From contig CM030717.1 of NCBI GenBank assembly GCA_017979445.1, positions 26,663,132 to 26,727,131 on the forward strand: a stretch of DNA of 64,000 bases, read 5' to 3'. Under the pieces are notes generated by a model. It was given only the letters and a program-made list of their open reading frames with translations. It was not told where the DNA came from and made no database searches. Position numbers and translations under genes: made by a program. This DNA is from Akebia trifoliata. Its lineage: Eukaryota > Streptophyta > Magnoliopsida > Ranunculales > Lardizabalaceae. Below are positions 43,691 through 56,644 of the stretch, in pieces. Numbering within the stretch: position 1 is the first letter of the stretch; each line of letters begins with the position of its first letter.

Positions 43691-44259
43691 TATCCTTAGT
43701 GTTGCTTGTTTGTCAAGAGGTAGCTCCTTAGTTTCGAGATACTTTTGATATTGTTTCCTCAAATCATTGGTGGATTCCATGACACAAATTTCTCCATGAT
43801 GCTACGGGCTTTGACAGCTTGGGAATGCTTCTTGTAGAGCTTGAGATTCTTGAACCATTTCTAGCCTGAAGTAGCCCTAACATTGAATTCTTCGATAAAG
43901 TGGGATATCCAAAGTGTGGCCGCACACTTGATCATGCATGTCTCTTAAAATTTCTTGTGCTTCCTGTTTCCCTACACAGTGTGCCAAGGTGCATCAGGTC
44001 TTTGAAAATAGAGCACATCATCGTAAATCAAATAGTCACATTTCTTCTTTAAAGGGACTTCACTTTGACTTGTACTTGTATCACTTATCTTTAGTAACCC
44101 AATCAACTCTTTACACCAATCATTTTTTTTATTTCACTTTGTTCCAATGCAATCCCATAAGTAGGGTAACGTCCTTTTGATAACTTGAACATTTTTAGTT
44201 TTTTTTTGAATTTCAACTTTGAAGCCAGTATTGCTAAAGTGTCAACGTGCATGTTGGAA

Positions 44260-45266
44260 TTCTGCTATGTATGCGTAATAGTGGAGTCCTCGTAGTAACG
44301 TAATAGATGTTGAGTTTTCATCGGATAAGGTGCCAACCTCAGTTCTTTTAAAGAGAACGTCCCAATCATTTGATTCACCAAAAGGCTGAAATCACCTTTA
44401 ATCTCAAGACTCTTGATGCCCATTTGTCTTGCAAAAGTAGGACCTAGTAAGAACACCTCTTATTCCACATCATTCTTACTGCATATGAAGTATAATTTGA
44501 ACGCAAAAGAGATTGTTGACTTGTCTGGGCCCTTAAATACAAGGTCGGCACCTCCTCCCTTTGTCATTGAAGATCCATCGAAGTACATTGTCCATCTAGG
44601 TTGCTCATTTTCCATTGCAACTTCGAGACAATTCCCTTGAAAATCCTCATCAATAGGACATACGTCGTTTCCTGGAAATGCAGCCAGAATGTCTACAACT
44701 GCTTGTTCTTTAATGGCTCTAAGCATGATGCATTTGATGTCAAATTCTATCAGCCGAAGTAACCATTTTGCCACTCGACCTGTTAGTGCGGGCTATGACG
44801 AAAGATACTTGATGGAATCAGCTTTCGTCACTACGTGGACTTCATTAGCTAACAAGTAATGTCTAAATTTCTGAGAGGCATAAACCAAGGCAAGGCCCAT
44901 TCTTTCAATTTTTGAATATTGATACTTTGCACCCCTTAATGCTCAACTAATGTAGTAAACTGGTCTCTCATGTCTTTCCTTATCTTCTTGGGCCAACAAA
45001 GTTCCAATAGCTTCATCTGTTTCTGTTATGTATATCAACAATGTTTTCTGTGGTATCGGCGCCATCATAGTTTGGGTGGCTCCCATGAGACTCTTTATCC
45101 TGTTGAACGTGCGTTGGTGTGCTTTACTCCATTCAAAATTGGTTCCTTTCTTCAGTAATGTCAAAAAAGACGAAACTAACTGAGCCAACTTGGGGATGAA
45201 CCTCCTTATGTATGAAATTTTTCCTAAGAAGCTCTTTTTAACATGTCTAACATGCAAGGTGGGCAC
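44260..45266 (-). pseudogene. RNase H domains of Tat-C (second, archaeal-type copy included)
   Basis: 45266-44943 encodes the RT thumb/connection and first RNase H start: FLGKISYIRRFIPKLAQL, FEWSKAHQ, LLIYITETDEAIGTLLAQED and RPVYYIS. From 44774 to 44265 follow WTMYFDGSSMTKGGGADLVF and LGPTFARQMGIKSLEIKGDF, then LLVNQMIGTFSLKELRLAPY, which is the extra archaeal-type RNase H (aRH) known for Tat elements. The first Asp (YFDGS) is kept. The two parts are separated by stops. Confidence 0.85.
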
Positions 45267-45399
45267 ATGCTTGTGATAGTGACAGCTTTGTTGGGATCAA
45301 CTTGGAAGCCCCACTTATGAACCACAAAACCTAAGAATTGTCTTGAAGATACCGCAAAGGAACATTTAAGGAGGTTCATTCGTAGTAGAAATTTTCAAC

Positions 45400-45774
45400 A
45401 TTGTTCGGAAACCTTCCTTAAAGTACCTATATGTTGCGTTCAATCTTTACTCTTCACTACTATATCATCGACATAGTCTTCCACATCAGAATGCAGCATA
45501 TCATGAAAACTGGTTGTCATTGTGAGTTGGTATGTTGCTCCCGTATTTTTAAGTCTAAATGGCATCAAAGTAAATAGAAATTCCCTATTGGTGTGCGGAA
45601 AGCAGTCTCTTCCGCTTTTTTCAACGCCATACGGATCTGATTATACCCACTAAATCCGTCTGTGAACGAAAAGATCTCTTGGTTAATCATAACATCTACT
45701 AAAAAATTGATATTTGAGTCACGAAAGTCAACACAGCAGCGTATACATTCATTCATTTTTTCATGGTACAACAT
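45400..45774 (-). pseudogene. Reverse transcriptase of Tat-C, with YVDD
   Basis: Visible motifs: RCCVDFRDSNINFL, FSFTDGFSGYNQIRMALKK (first catalytic Asp), AFRTPIGNFY, MPFRLKNTGATYQ, and YVDDIVVKSK with the intact active site at 45464-45475. The frame breaks after the PIGNFY block near 45565, so it is not translatable as one protein. Confidence 0.88.
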
Positions 45775-46018
45775 TAGCCAACAATAGAGGGTGTTGAATA
45801 GGTTTTATGAAACTTGCTAATAAAAATTCTAAATTTCCTCCTTAATCTGTTTCTCTATTTCATGTCTAAATTGCCTAAGTGTCTGGCTTAACTGGGCCTG
45901 CGCTGTTCTTGACATAAAGGTGGTGCATGACCACAGATTCTTCTAAACCAGGCGTTTTGTTGTTCACCCATGCAAACACATCTAAGAATTCTTTCTACAG
46001 TTTTATAATTCCTTCTCT

Positions 46019-46495
46019 TTAGTCACGCATTAATGTCCTACTAATGAACAGAGAGCGCCTCTCGTTATCTGTTCCTATGTTTGTCTCCTCGAGTTTTTTT
46101 TCCTCATTTATCTCTCCTTCCATATGGCGAGGCGCCTCCATCATTTCTCCTTCCTCATCATCCACGACGGTGTGTGTTTCATGTACTTTGCTAGAGGAGG
46201 CGCCTCCATCGACAATTTTTCCATCGGGCCTTGTAACCCGCTCAACCTTTCTTGCCTTAGGCACTTTTTTTTCCATTTGGTTTATATCATCCCATTTAGG
46301 CAATAGAGTGGAGTATATGCGGTTATCTGTTTCTCCTGGCAAAACTTTCTTCTCGAAGAAGGCTGCCTCTAGAAAGTGAGTTTCCTCTAGGGTGAAAGGT
46401 CTTTTTGAAGTCGAGATTACTATTACATTGCCACAAACAAAAGCTTTCACAGATTGGTGGTGGGACACCGTCTCATTTGCATGAAGCCAAGGCAC
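46019..46495 (-). pseudogene. Protease-RT linker region of Tat-C
   Basis: A 158-codon open stretch starting PWLHANETVSHHQSVK, with AFVCGNVIVI, FLEAAFFE and an acidic, Glu/Lys-rich C-terminus. The PWLH...YHQ start is standard for Tat linkers just behind protease. The reading frame is the longest intact one in Tat-C. Confidence 0.75.
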
Positions 46496-46589
46496 CCTAA
46501 CAACATGTGGTACAAGGCGTCTGTCTCAAGAACATGAAAATGTGTAGGAGATCGAATTGATCCAACCCGCAAATTGACCGTGATGTACC

Positions 46590-46829
46590 CTACCATGCTA
46601 AAGTTATGACCACTAAACCTTGTATTTTAGTCGGTACCTGTACCACTTTGTGTCTCGATATCCTGACTATATTTAACATCCCCATTAGTAATTGGTTAAG
46701 AGAAGAACCTGTGTCTACAAAAACTCTTCTTAATTCTCTTCTATTCAATAGCATCGTGACATACAATAGACGCATGTAATCTAAATCCATGAGTATTTTC
46801 GCATTTGCGAATGTAATAAATCCTTCCAC
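46590..46829 (-). pseudogene. Aspartic protease of Tat-C
   Basis: RRVFVDTGSSLNQL carries the catalytic DTGS at about 46700; the upstream MEGFITFANAKILMDLDYMR is usual for Tat. The frame ends with stops beyond the flap region. Confidence 0.8.
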
Positions 46830-46839
46830 CTTGCAGTCT

Positions 46840-47296
46840 AGTGCTGTTATTAACTATCCTTCATCTTGGGTCGATATTGTCGCAAGTTCTAACGCAGCCT
46901 CATAATGCTTCTCTTCAGTAAATGCTAGATTATTGAAGAACTGCTTGAATATAGATGTTTATTGAAGTTTAGTTGCAATATGTGTGAATTCTTTGGAAGC
47001 TCCTCGGAGACTTGTCTCTCCTACAGTCATCATTGCAACGGGGCAATCAAGGTTCGACAAAGGATTCACATTAGTCATTTCTTCGACGTTATCGAACTAT
47101 AATTCCCTGTTACTATATTTTTCCAAAAAGATTCTCTTCAACGTGTTACATTCCCTCGTTGCATGCCCCATAAAATCTATGATGTCGACAAAATCGTGGG
47201 TTAGACAACAACTGAGGTGTGACTTCTCTGCTTGCAGGTGGTAGACATATAACATCATCTTGTACCCACAAATCTAATATTTTTTCGATCTCCTCC
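46840..47296 (-). pseudogene. gag C-terminal part of Tat-C
   Basis: The minus strand from 47290 reads EEIEKILDLWVQDDVICLP, REVTPQLLSNPRFCRHHRF and YGACNEG, matching the zinc-binding C-terminal region of Tat gag (PxFCRYHRxxGHxxxEC). CACTA-2 interrupts gag just upstream, at 47297. Confidence 0.75.
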
Positions 47297-47580
47297 CACT
47301 ACGTGAAAATACCCTAAACTCGACAGCCCAAAACTGTTGAATTCATCAAAATTCGACAGCCTCACCCATCGAATTTGTTCGTCGTATTGGGCCATGTCGA
47401 AAAAAATTTCGACAGCCATAAGCTATAGAAATTATTTTCATCGGTCTTAAAAACTGTCGAAACAAATAAATTCGACGTCTGCGAACCATTAAAAATATAA
47501 ATTCGATGGCTTTGGGCCGTCGAATCTGGTATTTTTTAATCATAAATTTGACAGCTTTGAGCCGTCGAATTACTGTATAA
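47297..47580. repeat. CACTA-2 left end and subterminal repeats
   Basis: AATTCGACAGCC and its complement GGCCGTCGAATT occur about ten times in both orientations behind the terminal CACTACGTG, with variants such as CCATCGAATT and GGGCCATGTCGAA. Confidence 0.8.
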
Positions 47581-50500
47581 CTTAAACAGAGTCCATTTCT
47601 TTATGCGCCCAAATGCCAAATGTCTTCAACCTATATCTGCTAAAAAAATCACATATCCACATCTACATCCCATCCACTCCACATCCACATCTCATCCATC
47701 CACATCCAATTAGCATTCAATCAATAGTATCAAAGAATAATAAGACTTTAAAGAAAGGATTTAACATGTTACAAATTCTTTTCACTTATCTAAGTAATAT
47801 AAATCAAAGTTATATGTGAAAATGTGTTACAAAAAAGTTAACAAAACACGAGTCTCTAAAAAAACATGATAGTGGCTCCTAGGCCATCTAATCACCTCAC
47901 CACAAAGAATATCAAGTAAAGTCCTCTAGGGACCAGCTCTATCGAAGAGTCAATGATCTCATCAATACAAATCGAATAATACTCCTTATCTGGCTTCTCA
48001 GGATCTACTAGTGTTCATTTGGTGTAGATCACATTCCTTCTAAAGTTCATCAATAAGCATACCCTACCATTATTCAATGATGGTAATGGTTATAATACTG
48101 ATTTTTTACTTCCTCGCCTATTAGGAACTGTAGAATATGATGTCGCCAATAAAATGGGATTATTGTTTATGATTAGATATGTAAGTTGAAATTCATCATT
48201 ACAATGAATTAAATATTAATGAAAAATTAAATGAAGAATCTCCCAAGCTAAAGTGTTTTTACATCTTACTTGAAAAGAAGGACCTCAAACTTTAAAAATA
48301 GATGATTTTTTCTTCTTGTACTTGTTTTTCTTCTTATCTTTCATTAGTGCATGAACTAGTTAAGTTAACAATGTCACTTTCAAACTTATCCGTATAATTT
48401 CGACTTCGAGTTGTATAATGTAATGAAGTCTTTGAAACTCCACACCCCATACTTTTTACTCTTCCTTTTCCATCTTTCACAAACACCAATGCACAACTAC
48501 GATTAATATAATATATGTAAATAAAAAGTTAAAATTAAATAATAAAAGTCATACATACAATGAAAATAGGATCATGGTCGATATCTTTATGGGCAAAGCT
48601 AGGATCTTCTTGACCCTACAAAACAATGAAAACATTAAGATGATAAATAATTTTTTCAAAAATAAAAATAAAAAATTTGACCAAAAAATGATTTCACTTA
48701 CGAGGGATTTGGTCAACTCAGGAGTGAGAGCACTACTATCACTCCTCGTATGACTATCAATGAAAAGCTATGTTCTTGTGGGCTACCGACCACCCGTTTT
48801 ATGTTTTTTCTGTTTCGATAAAAAAAAAAAACAAAAGAAACCCATTACACCTTAGAACAGAACTCTAAATCATAGCAAACTAAACTGGAAAACAAATGAA
48901 ACCCATTACACCTTATGAAGAAAGCTAAAAACTTTGTACAGAAGATTGCATAAAGAGCTAAGCTAACACTCCAAAAAGAACAAAAGAAACGAACAAAACC
49001 CATAGAGAAAAAACATATAAGCCTTTTCAACTAGCTATTTGTTTTGAGGTCAAATGATCAAAACCAAGCACATCTAATGTGAATAGAAAAGATGTGCCCA
49101 ACTACTCAACATGTTCGTACGGTAATTAATATTATCCAGCAAATCCCAAACTAATTGAAGAAGAATCTCTAGATGTTTATGAACAGGTTACAATACAACA
49201 AGTGTTCCATGTGTCTCACCGTTTGCTTTACATAGAGAACATAAATCAACTATGATCCACTTTCAAGTAAAGATATTATCCACAGTAGAAATTTTATACA
49301 AAGAAAGAAGGATACCACTAAGGGAGTTTCAAAGTCCCAAACAAGAGAAAATAGTACAAAGGAACAAAAGGATCCCACATCTCCTTATTATGTAGAGCCT
49401 ACCTCAATATCTCCCACCAACACAACTAGTGGGGCTCTAATCTTGTTGGTGCTGATTTTGTACATAACTAATCTTTTTTAAAAGTACATATACCATAATG
49501 TATGAAATAGTAGTATGAATGTATCACTGTATCAGTACTGTTGGTTTAATGGTACATTCAGTACAAAGAAAATTTCAATGAAAAGGACAAACATTTTTTT
49601 TCATTTGATAGATTGGAAAGGTTAAAACACTAAAGGGTGGGGGTTGACCATTCCACCTTATCCATTGCCATTCTCTCCATAACAAGTTTTCAATTACTAT
49701 TTATCTTTCCCGATCAAACTTGATGACAGGTGGCAGAATAATTTTTGATTATTTTCACAATAATTTGGAAATGTGCTTGATAACATAGTTCAAGTTGAAA
49801 TAATAAAACTCTCAAGAAATTTTACTTTTCTTCTCCATTCTACTGGTTAACTAAATTTTCTAAAGCAATGGAAACCTTTGCCAGAGGACGCTGCCCTTTA
49901 ATACACCCATGCAAAATGCAAGACATTGACACAACACTACTTCTCTACGGTAACCTGAGCTCACAAGTAAAAAGATATAGATTTCAACGCATAAGATTTT
50001 CGTGAAGATTCTAATAATGGGTCCACCACAGAATGCAGATCAGTTGCATTTTGATTATTGTTATTAAAGCTAAATACACATTCAACATGATGAGAATAAT
50101 CATGGGGTGACTACCAAAACCAACCTCAGTCAGAAGTCAATCAAATTCAAGAAAATTTACTCCTATTCAAACCGTAAAAAAGAAATATATTATTTTCGAG
50201 TATCTAATCAAGTAGTCTAGACTCCAAAATACATCCAAACAACGAAGAGGCATAAGTCCTCTAACTAGTCCAATACATAACAAACAGATCACCACATAAA
50301 AGTATAGTCTAACTGAATTATTTTCCCACCAACTATGATAACACCTAGACATCCCTGTAGGCTTGTCAAGTACCTCCAAAATCTCCCCCCTACCCACAAA
50401 TCTCTGAATCATTACCCAAAATGATTTATTTGTGTTTTAAAGGTTTCCCTTCCCCATTTTCTCCACACGCTCAACTTCTTCCTACCTCACACTTTTCCAC

Positions 50501-50667
50501 ATGGAGGCCTCGTTAGTTTTTCCAAGCCAGTAGCCACAATTGACATTGAAATATCAACATGGTATTATGACTTACAAAATCAACCGACACAATATTCAAA
50601 ATGCAAATTTAACATTTCTATAAACAACAAGAGGGATGCTAACATTTTTGTAGCTGTAAACTTTAGA
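47581..50667. other. CACTA-2 left internal DNA without recognised gene
   Basis: It contains a CCATCCACATC-like low-complexity stretch (47640-47710) and an imperfect direct repeat (AAACCCATTACACCTTA at 48838 and 48898). ORFs at 48845-49030 and 50167-50412 (minus) show no domain I know. Confidence 0.5.
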
Positions 50668-51355
50668 TTAATACTTATCATTTCTTCTGTCTTTTTTTTT
50701 TATACCCTTTCTACCGGTTGTATATGGAGTTTTATTTTTCTTACGAAGCTCTTTCATTTTCTCACACTTTTCTTGGTTAGCCAATGTCGATTTCAAATCG
50801 ACAAACTTCTCCCAATCATCCTGTTTGATCCATCTACTTTTGGGTTTATTCAACTTTCGCTCTGTATTAGTACTACCAACTCTACAATATTCCTTCCCCA
50901 ATCGATATTCCAATCTCTCCATGCATGGTCGACTTTCTATAGGCAAAACTTCTTGTAGTCCTCGAAAATGTTGTAACGGGATTGTAAAAATATGAACAAA
51001 TAAATAATTCTAATATAATGAAAATATACATAATTATCGCAACTAATCAATGTAATATTTAAACTACCTGGAGAAAATGCTAAATAAGTTTAAGCAACTC
51101 CGTCTGTACCTTCCTCTAAGAAGAATAGAAAGGTGGCATGTGTGCCATCGCATAGCGGCCTATATTTGTCGATAAGTTTATCAAATTATCCCCAATGCAT
51201 TGTCCTATAGAATTGAATTTCAAATGTAGGCGTAAATCAGATGATGAATGTGGATCTGATTTCAACGAGCTCTGATAACTATCTCGTGTAGAAATCGAGG
51301 GTGCCAAACTATCAGAATCCTTTATCAACAATATAATGCCTATATGGAATAACAT
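50668..51355 (-). pseudogene. CACTA-2 second ORF (Transposase_24/Ptta-like)
   Basis: On the minus strand, an upstream part with LHLKFNSIGQCIGDNLINLS and TNIGRYAMAH (51240-51120) is followed after a gap by RWIKQDDWEKFVDLKST and EKCEKMKELRKKNKTPYTTG, then RKGI (about 50850-50690). FxxxGQxxGxNxxxLxxxIG and the basic KxxNKxPxTxGRKG block are hallmarks of the Ptta/En-Spm Transposase_24 family, found beside TNP2 in CACTA elements. The gap may be an intron. In relatives this protein is thought to assist TNP2. Confidence 0.75.
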
Positions 51356-51552
51356 TAAAAAAAATAGTATAGATATTTGAAAGCAATAAGATTAAAATGA
51401 AAGTAATAAATCAAATAGTGAGTTAAATAACAACCAAAACAGAAATATTACACAATATTAACAATGAATTTGCATTTAAAATAAATAAAAATATATCATT
51501 ACTATTACAACACACTATCTTTCATAAATATATACATAATGTACCAATATAA

Positions 51553-54500
51553 TTAGTTTTCATCATCGTTTTCAATGATATCTTCTTTAAGAACAAATGA
51601 TAAAATATCCACGTTACTTGCTGCAAATGCTAGAGGATTTTCAAAAGCGTCTACATTTTTGTTCAATCTCTTCGGAGTTTTTAAAATTATGTGCTAAGCT
51701 TCCGTAGGCCGACTATGATCCTTACAATAAAAAACTTGAGTTGCTTATGAGGCAAGAATAAATGGTTCATCGTCCATTTTTGTATTTCTCATCAATCTCT
51801 CTAGGTTAACATATCATAAATTTGTGTCTCAATCAATCATATACCCATTTGAATCTTTTATACGCACCCAATCACAATAAAATATTGTCTCATTGAAATC
51901 TAGGTAGTCCAACTCAAGTATTTTATTTACAGTAGTATAATAGGTAATTTCTTCATCTACATAATTCATATCTCTTGCATTTGCTCGAAAACTAGTTACA
52001 GCTTTCATTGACACCCTAGAGTTTTGTGTTGATAAATTTATTTCATATTTCGCTGTATAGAAAATATTCCCATTTACTACATATGTGTTATATGAAATTG
52101 CTTAAGCATTTGGGCCATTAGCAAGTCTTTTTGTGATTGAGGGGCTGAAATCGTCTTGTAATTGTTCTCTAACCCAATGAGTGTATGGTATTTCCTTCTT
52201 TGCTTGTGAACTGGTCTTTCAACTATTAGCCTTTGACGCAAAACTTTGAAGGTATTCATTATATTTCTTATAGAAGATAGTATGAATTAATGATGTTTAG
52301 ATTCATATGATATAGAAATAAATTTGAGTTGTTTTTGCATATTTTTCCTACTGAGAATTCTCAGCAGATTGACGAAATACCCATTTACGAACTTGCTCGT
52401 ACTCCACATTTTTCAGATCATGTCCCATTTTTATCAATAGGGTAGGTAGGTTCACAATCATCATTCATAATCATATGTTGGCCTCCTTGATGACTTCCTA
52501 ATACATAGCATATATCATTGCTTCTTTCATGAGATAATATTCTATGATAAAACTTTTTGGGAATGTTTGACTCACTATGTATCGTTTATAACTCTTCATC
52601 ATCCTAATAATGTTTTACAAATTAGACAATGATAAAATAAATAAAGATATTAATTAAAATATTCATTGCTTATTGATCACCACATACCATTCAAAAAGAT
52701 ATATCCAACGATATATAATTGGTTTGCACATAAACACTTCCTCCACCAAGTGCACAAGTAGATGTATCATAAAACAAAAAAAAGTGGAAAATATTTTTTG
52801 AATACACACATTGTTTCTGCAATACGTCTTTTAAAGCTTTGTAGCTTCATACAATTGATTTTTTTTAGCATAAGACACTGAAAAATATCGAGAGTTGTTG
52901 AATAGTGGCACGCAACGACTTCTGATTCTTCATTTTGAACGCCTGCATTAGCAACACCGGTAATAAATGTTGCATAAGTATATGATAATCATGTGACTTT
53001 AAAATTTTCAATTGAATTTCTTGTAAACTCATATTTTATTTTCAATTTGAACTATATTCGACAGGAATTTTCAAATCCCATAGTTTTACAAATTAATTAT
53101 TTTTCCTTATTAGACAGTTTGTAAAGAACGTTTGGTAAAACCTCATTGCCATTAATGTTCATTGACCACAAATTCTTTTTTATCTTCATCTCTTTCAAGT
53201 CTAATCGAGTTTTATAGTCATCATTGATCTTATCATTCATTGTTATAATTGTTGCGAAGAGATTTTCAATCACATTCTTCTTAATTTGCATCACATAAAT
53301 ATTGTGGCGAAGTGGCAAATCCTACCAATAAGTCAAGTCAAAGAATATTGATCTCTTCGATCATGAAGACTCATCTTTCATAGATTTTTTTATTTTCTTG
53401 TTAATTTTCCAAAATTTGTATGAATTATTTTCAACTTAGTTATATAGATCAACTCCGCTAAAACAACGATTCTGCCTTTCTTTTTCTTCATACCCATTAA
53501 ATTGAGATTTTTAACTTCTGAAAGGATAATTGAGATTAGTTAAAAATTTATATATTCCATATAAGCAAATTTTCCACCGTGTTTTAACCATATTGAATCT
53601 ATTCCTTCACTACAAACAAGACATTCAAATTTTCCTACTATTTTACAACCTGATAAATAACCGTATATTGGAAAATCATGTATAGTCCATAACAAAATTG
53701 TTCTCATTGTAAACATATGTTTAGTGCTGGCATCATATGTTTCAATTCCTGTAGACCACAACTCATTTAGCTCTACAATCAGTGGTTGCAAATACACATC
53801 AATGTCATGTCCTGGACTATTTCTCTTAGGAATCAAAAGTATCGACATCGTAAACTCCTTCTGCATGCATAAAGATGGTGGAAAATTATACAAAATAACC
53901 ATAACGGGCCAATAACTATATAGTTGTTTTTCATCCCAAATGGATTAAATCCATCTATTTTAAGTCCTAACAGAATATTGTGTGGCTCAACAACAAAATC
54001 TTTCCATTTACTAACGACTTCTCTCCAACAAAATGAATCCACTAGATGTCACATAAACTTTTTTCATTGTTGACCTCCTTGAGAATGTCATTTCATGTTC
54101 TCTACAATCCATGACACACTATACATTCATTTCAATCTTTGCGTTAGTGGAAAATACCTCAATATTTTCATTGATAAAAGTTTTTTCCTTAACTTCTTTT
54201 CATTAACCGGTTTCTTTATACTCTTGCCACATTTTGGACAACTATCTCTATTTTCATTCTCTCTCCAATACAATATACAATCATTAGAACATGCATGAAT
54301 AATCTCTCATTTCATCCGTAAAATCTTGATCATTTTCTTCATGGACTAGGTACTCTTTTGGTAAGGAGTTATAATGTGGCAATCTCCTTTTAATCATTTG
54401 TAATAATTCATCAAAATTCTTCTAAGACTATTGATGTCTAGTCTTCATACTCAACAACTCAACTACAACTGACAATTTTGTATCATCTTTTCAATATGAG

Positions 54501-55013
54501 TGATATAAGATTGCATCGTTTCCTTTATCATTTGGTAATATTGAATATCATATGTTGAATCATCATGAACTTGGTCATTGTTTCTATCAGGACACTTGTC
54601 TATGCAAGTAATTTCATCTTCTTCGTTAAAAAAATATTCAAACACGTCATTTAACATCTCAATCATTTTTGAGATCATATCTTCATCACATTAATAAACA
54701 TGAGTACTAGCCCCGACTGTTACATGATCCTCGCCACTCTAAAGTTCTCCATGGAATGTCCATCTCGTGTAAGAGGTATCTATATCGTCACAGGCTAAGT
54801 GTTCTATGATTATTTCTATATTTTTTCTTCCCGATAAGGTATTACAACATTTGATATAAGGACAAAATTAATGATCATCATTATTGAAATTTTGTTTATT
54901 CATTTAAGTATTTAATGTATTCCATCAATAAATGATACTATACCATCAATGTATTTCATTGATAACCTAGGTTTCAACATCCACTCTTTGTTTGGAACTT
55001 CGAACCTCTCCAT
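51553..55013 (-). pseudogene. TNP2-type CACTA transposase, full span but decayed
   Basis: The start ATG at 55013 gives MERFEVPNKEWM, KPRLSMKYIDGIVSFID, then a Cys motif CPYIKCC and DDIDTSYTRWTFHGE (transposase-associated domain, to 54730). Next come CPKCGKS (about 54238), KILRYFPLTQRL, LKIDGFNPFG (about 53940), the catalytic-region block SPGHDIDVYLQPLIVELNEL and GIETYDAS, WTIHDFPIYGYLSG (53902-53640), PLRHNIYVMQIKKNV and TRLDLKEM (53318), KSHDYHILMQHLLPV (52985), IYRWIYLFEW (52700), and at the C-terminus AVTSFRANARD, ITYYTTVNKILELDYLDF, DEPFILAS, a stop, ATQVFYCKDHSRP, ending at a TAA at 51553. The order is the full TNP2 order with DUF4218 and DUF4216-type parts. Several stops and frameshifts break it. 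Confidence 0.88.
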
Positions 55014-56489
55014 CAAGCATACAACTAATAGGTAAGAGGAAAAAATAACATATTTTTAACTACTACCATTAACATTAACATTAATACTAACACATATTTT
55101 TCTCACAAAATTATTATGATTATTCAATTATTCCCAAACATATTTTACAAAGCACATTCAACCTAAATTACTCATTTAAAAGTTACATCATTTATATACA
55201 ACATATATATTTCATACAACGCATGTAAAAAATTTAAAGATATACCTCAATTAAATTTATCTAGTCCCCTTCTTATCTAATCCATTAAAAAAAATGTCCA
55301 AGCTAATTATAAAATATAATAGTAGTCTTCTAAACGTGATTTCGGATCTCATCCACCAAGATGACTTCAGTTAATAATGAACAGGATATCATCCAAAGTG
55401 AATCATACCAAAATCATCTCGTTTGATAATCGAGATGAGTCGGGCAATATTTTGATAATATTGATTATTGCCTATTGGTAAAACTTGACCAAGTTAATCA
55501 GATTTTTTTTTACATTTTTTATTTAAAATAACTTTTTTTTTTATAATTTAAACATTTATCATCTAAAGATGGTATTGTGAATAAGCATATTTTAATCCAC
55601 TTTATTTTATAATAAATAAATATAATTATTTATATATAAATAAATTTATTAATATATAATTGTACACCAAGTTAAATGGATTGATACAAAGACAAGATGA
55701 CTCCAACAAGTTTTAAAACATTGATTCTGAATGAAGCAATTAAATAATGAGATTCTAACAAAAAGTGAAGATCTCTATCTCAGAAGCATTTCTGGGTAAT
55801 TTCTAGTGAGCTTAAGAAGTAGAATGGATGAGAAATAGGGGAAATAGGGAAGAAAGACAATGAAACGTTATGAAAGTTATAGATTTGAACTCCATACTCA
55901 ACCAAGCAATCTAAGCAAAGAACACCACCAGATCTACCAGTTTTAGACTTCATTTATAAATATCCATGATATTTTTATCAAGTTGAACAAAAAATATAAA
56001 AGTAAAATTTAAAAGTACATTAAATCTACCAAAAATATATAAGTAGAACCTGAAACATCAACATCATGTAACACAAGATGGTTTTTTAGGGGATTTTTTA
56101 GGATTTTTCAAAGAGAGAGAAAGATAATGACTTATAGATGAGATTTGGAGTGGTTTAATCGGTGGCACTGATAAGTGAGCTTCAGTTCTTAGGGTTTCTA
56201 ACTTGAGCTCTGATTTTTTATTTAATTTGAGCTTTGAAAGATTAAAAATCCATTGACAAAGTGAAAAGAGTTCGTTCGGTGAGTGAGATTCAAAGATCGT
56301 TCAATGAGTAAGATTGAGAGATCGTTCGGTGCTCTCAATCGCTCGGTGTTCTCGAATGTCTGGTTTGATCAAACCAAATCAAAATAGGATTTTTTAGTTG
56401 TCGATTGAAATGGGAGCTCTTCTGTGCAACAAAACTCGTTTTCCTTGAGATGGCTGAGAAGGAAAGTCTATTTGATGTTTTAATTTGTT
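55014..56489. other. CACTA-2 region upstream of TNP2
   Basis: AT-rich, without recognised ORF. It should hold the promoter and first intron of the transposase genes. A short direct repeat (GATTCAAAGATCGTTC / GATTGAGAGATCGTTC at about 56288-56325) is present. Confidence 0.5.
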
Positions 56490-56644
56490 TGGTTAAAAAA
56501 AATTCGGTGGTTCGTTGGGCTTAGGCTGTTGAATTTTTTTATTGGGCTTAAATGTGGGTTTTGGGCCAATGAAAATAAACGTAAGACTTGGGCCGCCGAG
56601 TTTAACACTATAATAATAACGAATTTTAGCTTTTTGAGGTAGTA
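56490..56644. repeat. CACTA-2 right end and subterminal region
   Basis: Weak copies of the left motif (GCTGTTGAATT, GGGCCGCCGAGTT) precede the terminal TTTTTGAGGTAGTA. Confidence 0.65.

Larger units (their letters stand above)
47297..56644 (-). mobile_element. CACTA-2: TNP2-type element with both transposase genes, decayed
   Basis: The left end CACTACGTGAAAATACC and the right end (complement TACTACCTCAAAAAGC) are weak inverted repeats; the right end has GTAGTA in place of GTAGTG. TCC at 47294-47296 and 56645-56647 is the 3-bp target duplication, inside Tat-C gag. The ends differ from CACTA-1 (CACTACAAAAA), so this is a separate family. It holds TNP2 (55013-51553) and a Transposase_24-like gene (51355-50668), both on the minus strand. 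Stops in TNP2 mean it is no longer autonomous. Confidence 0.85.
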
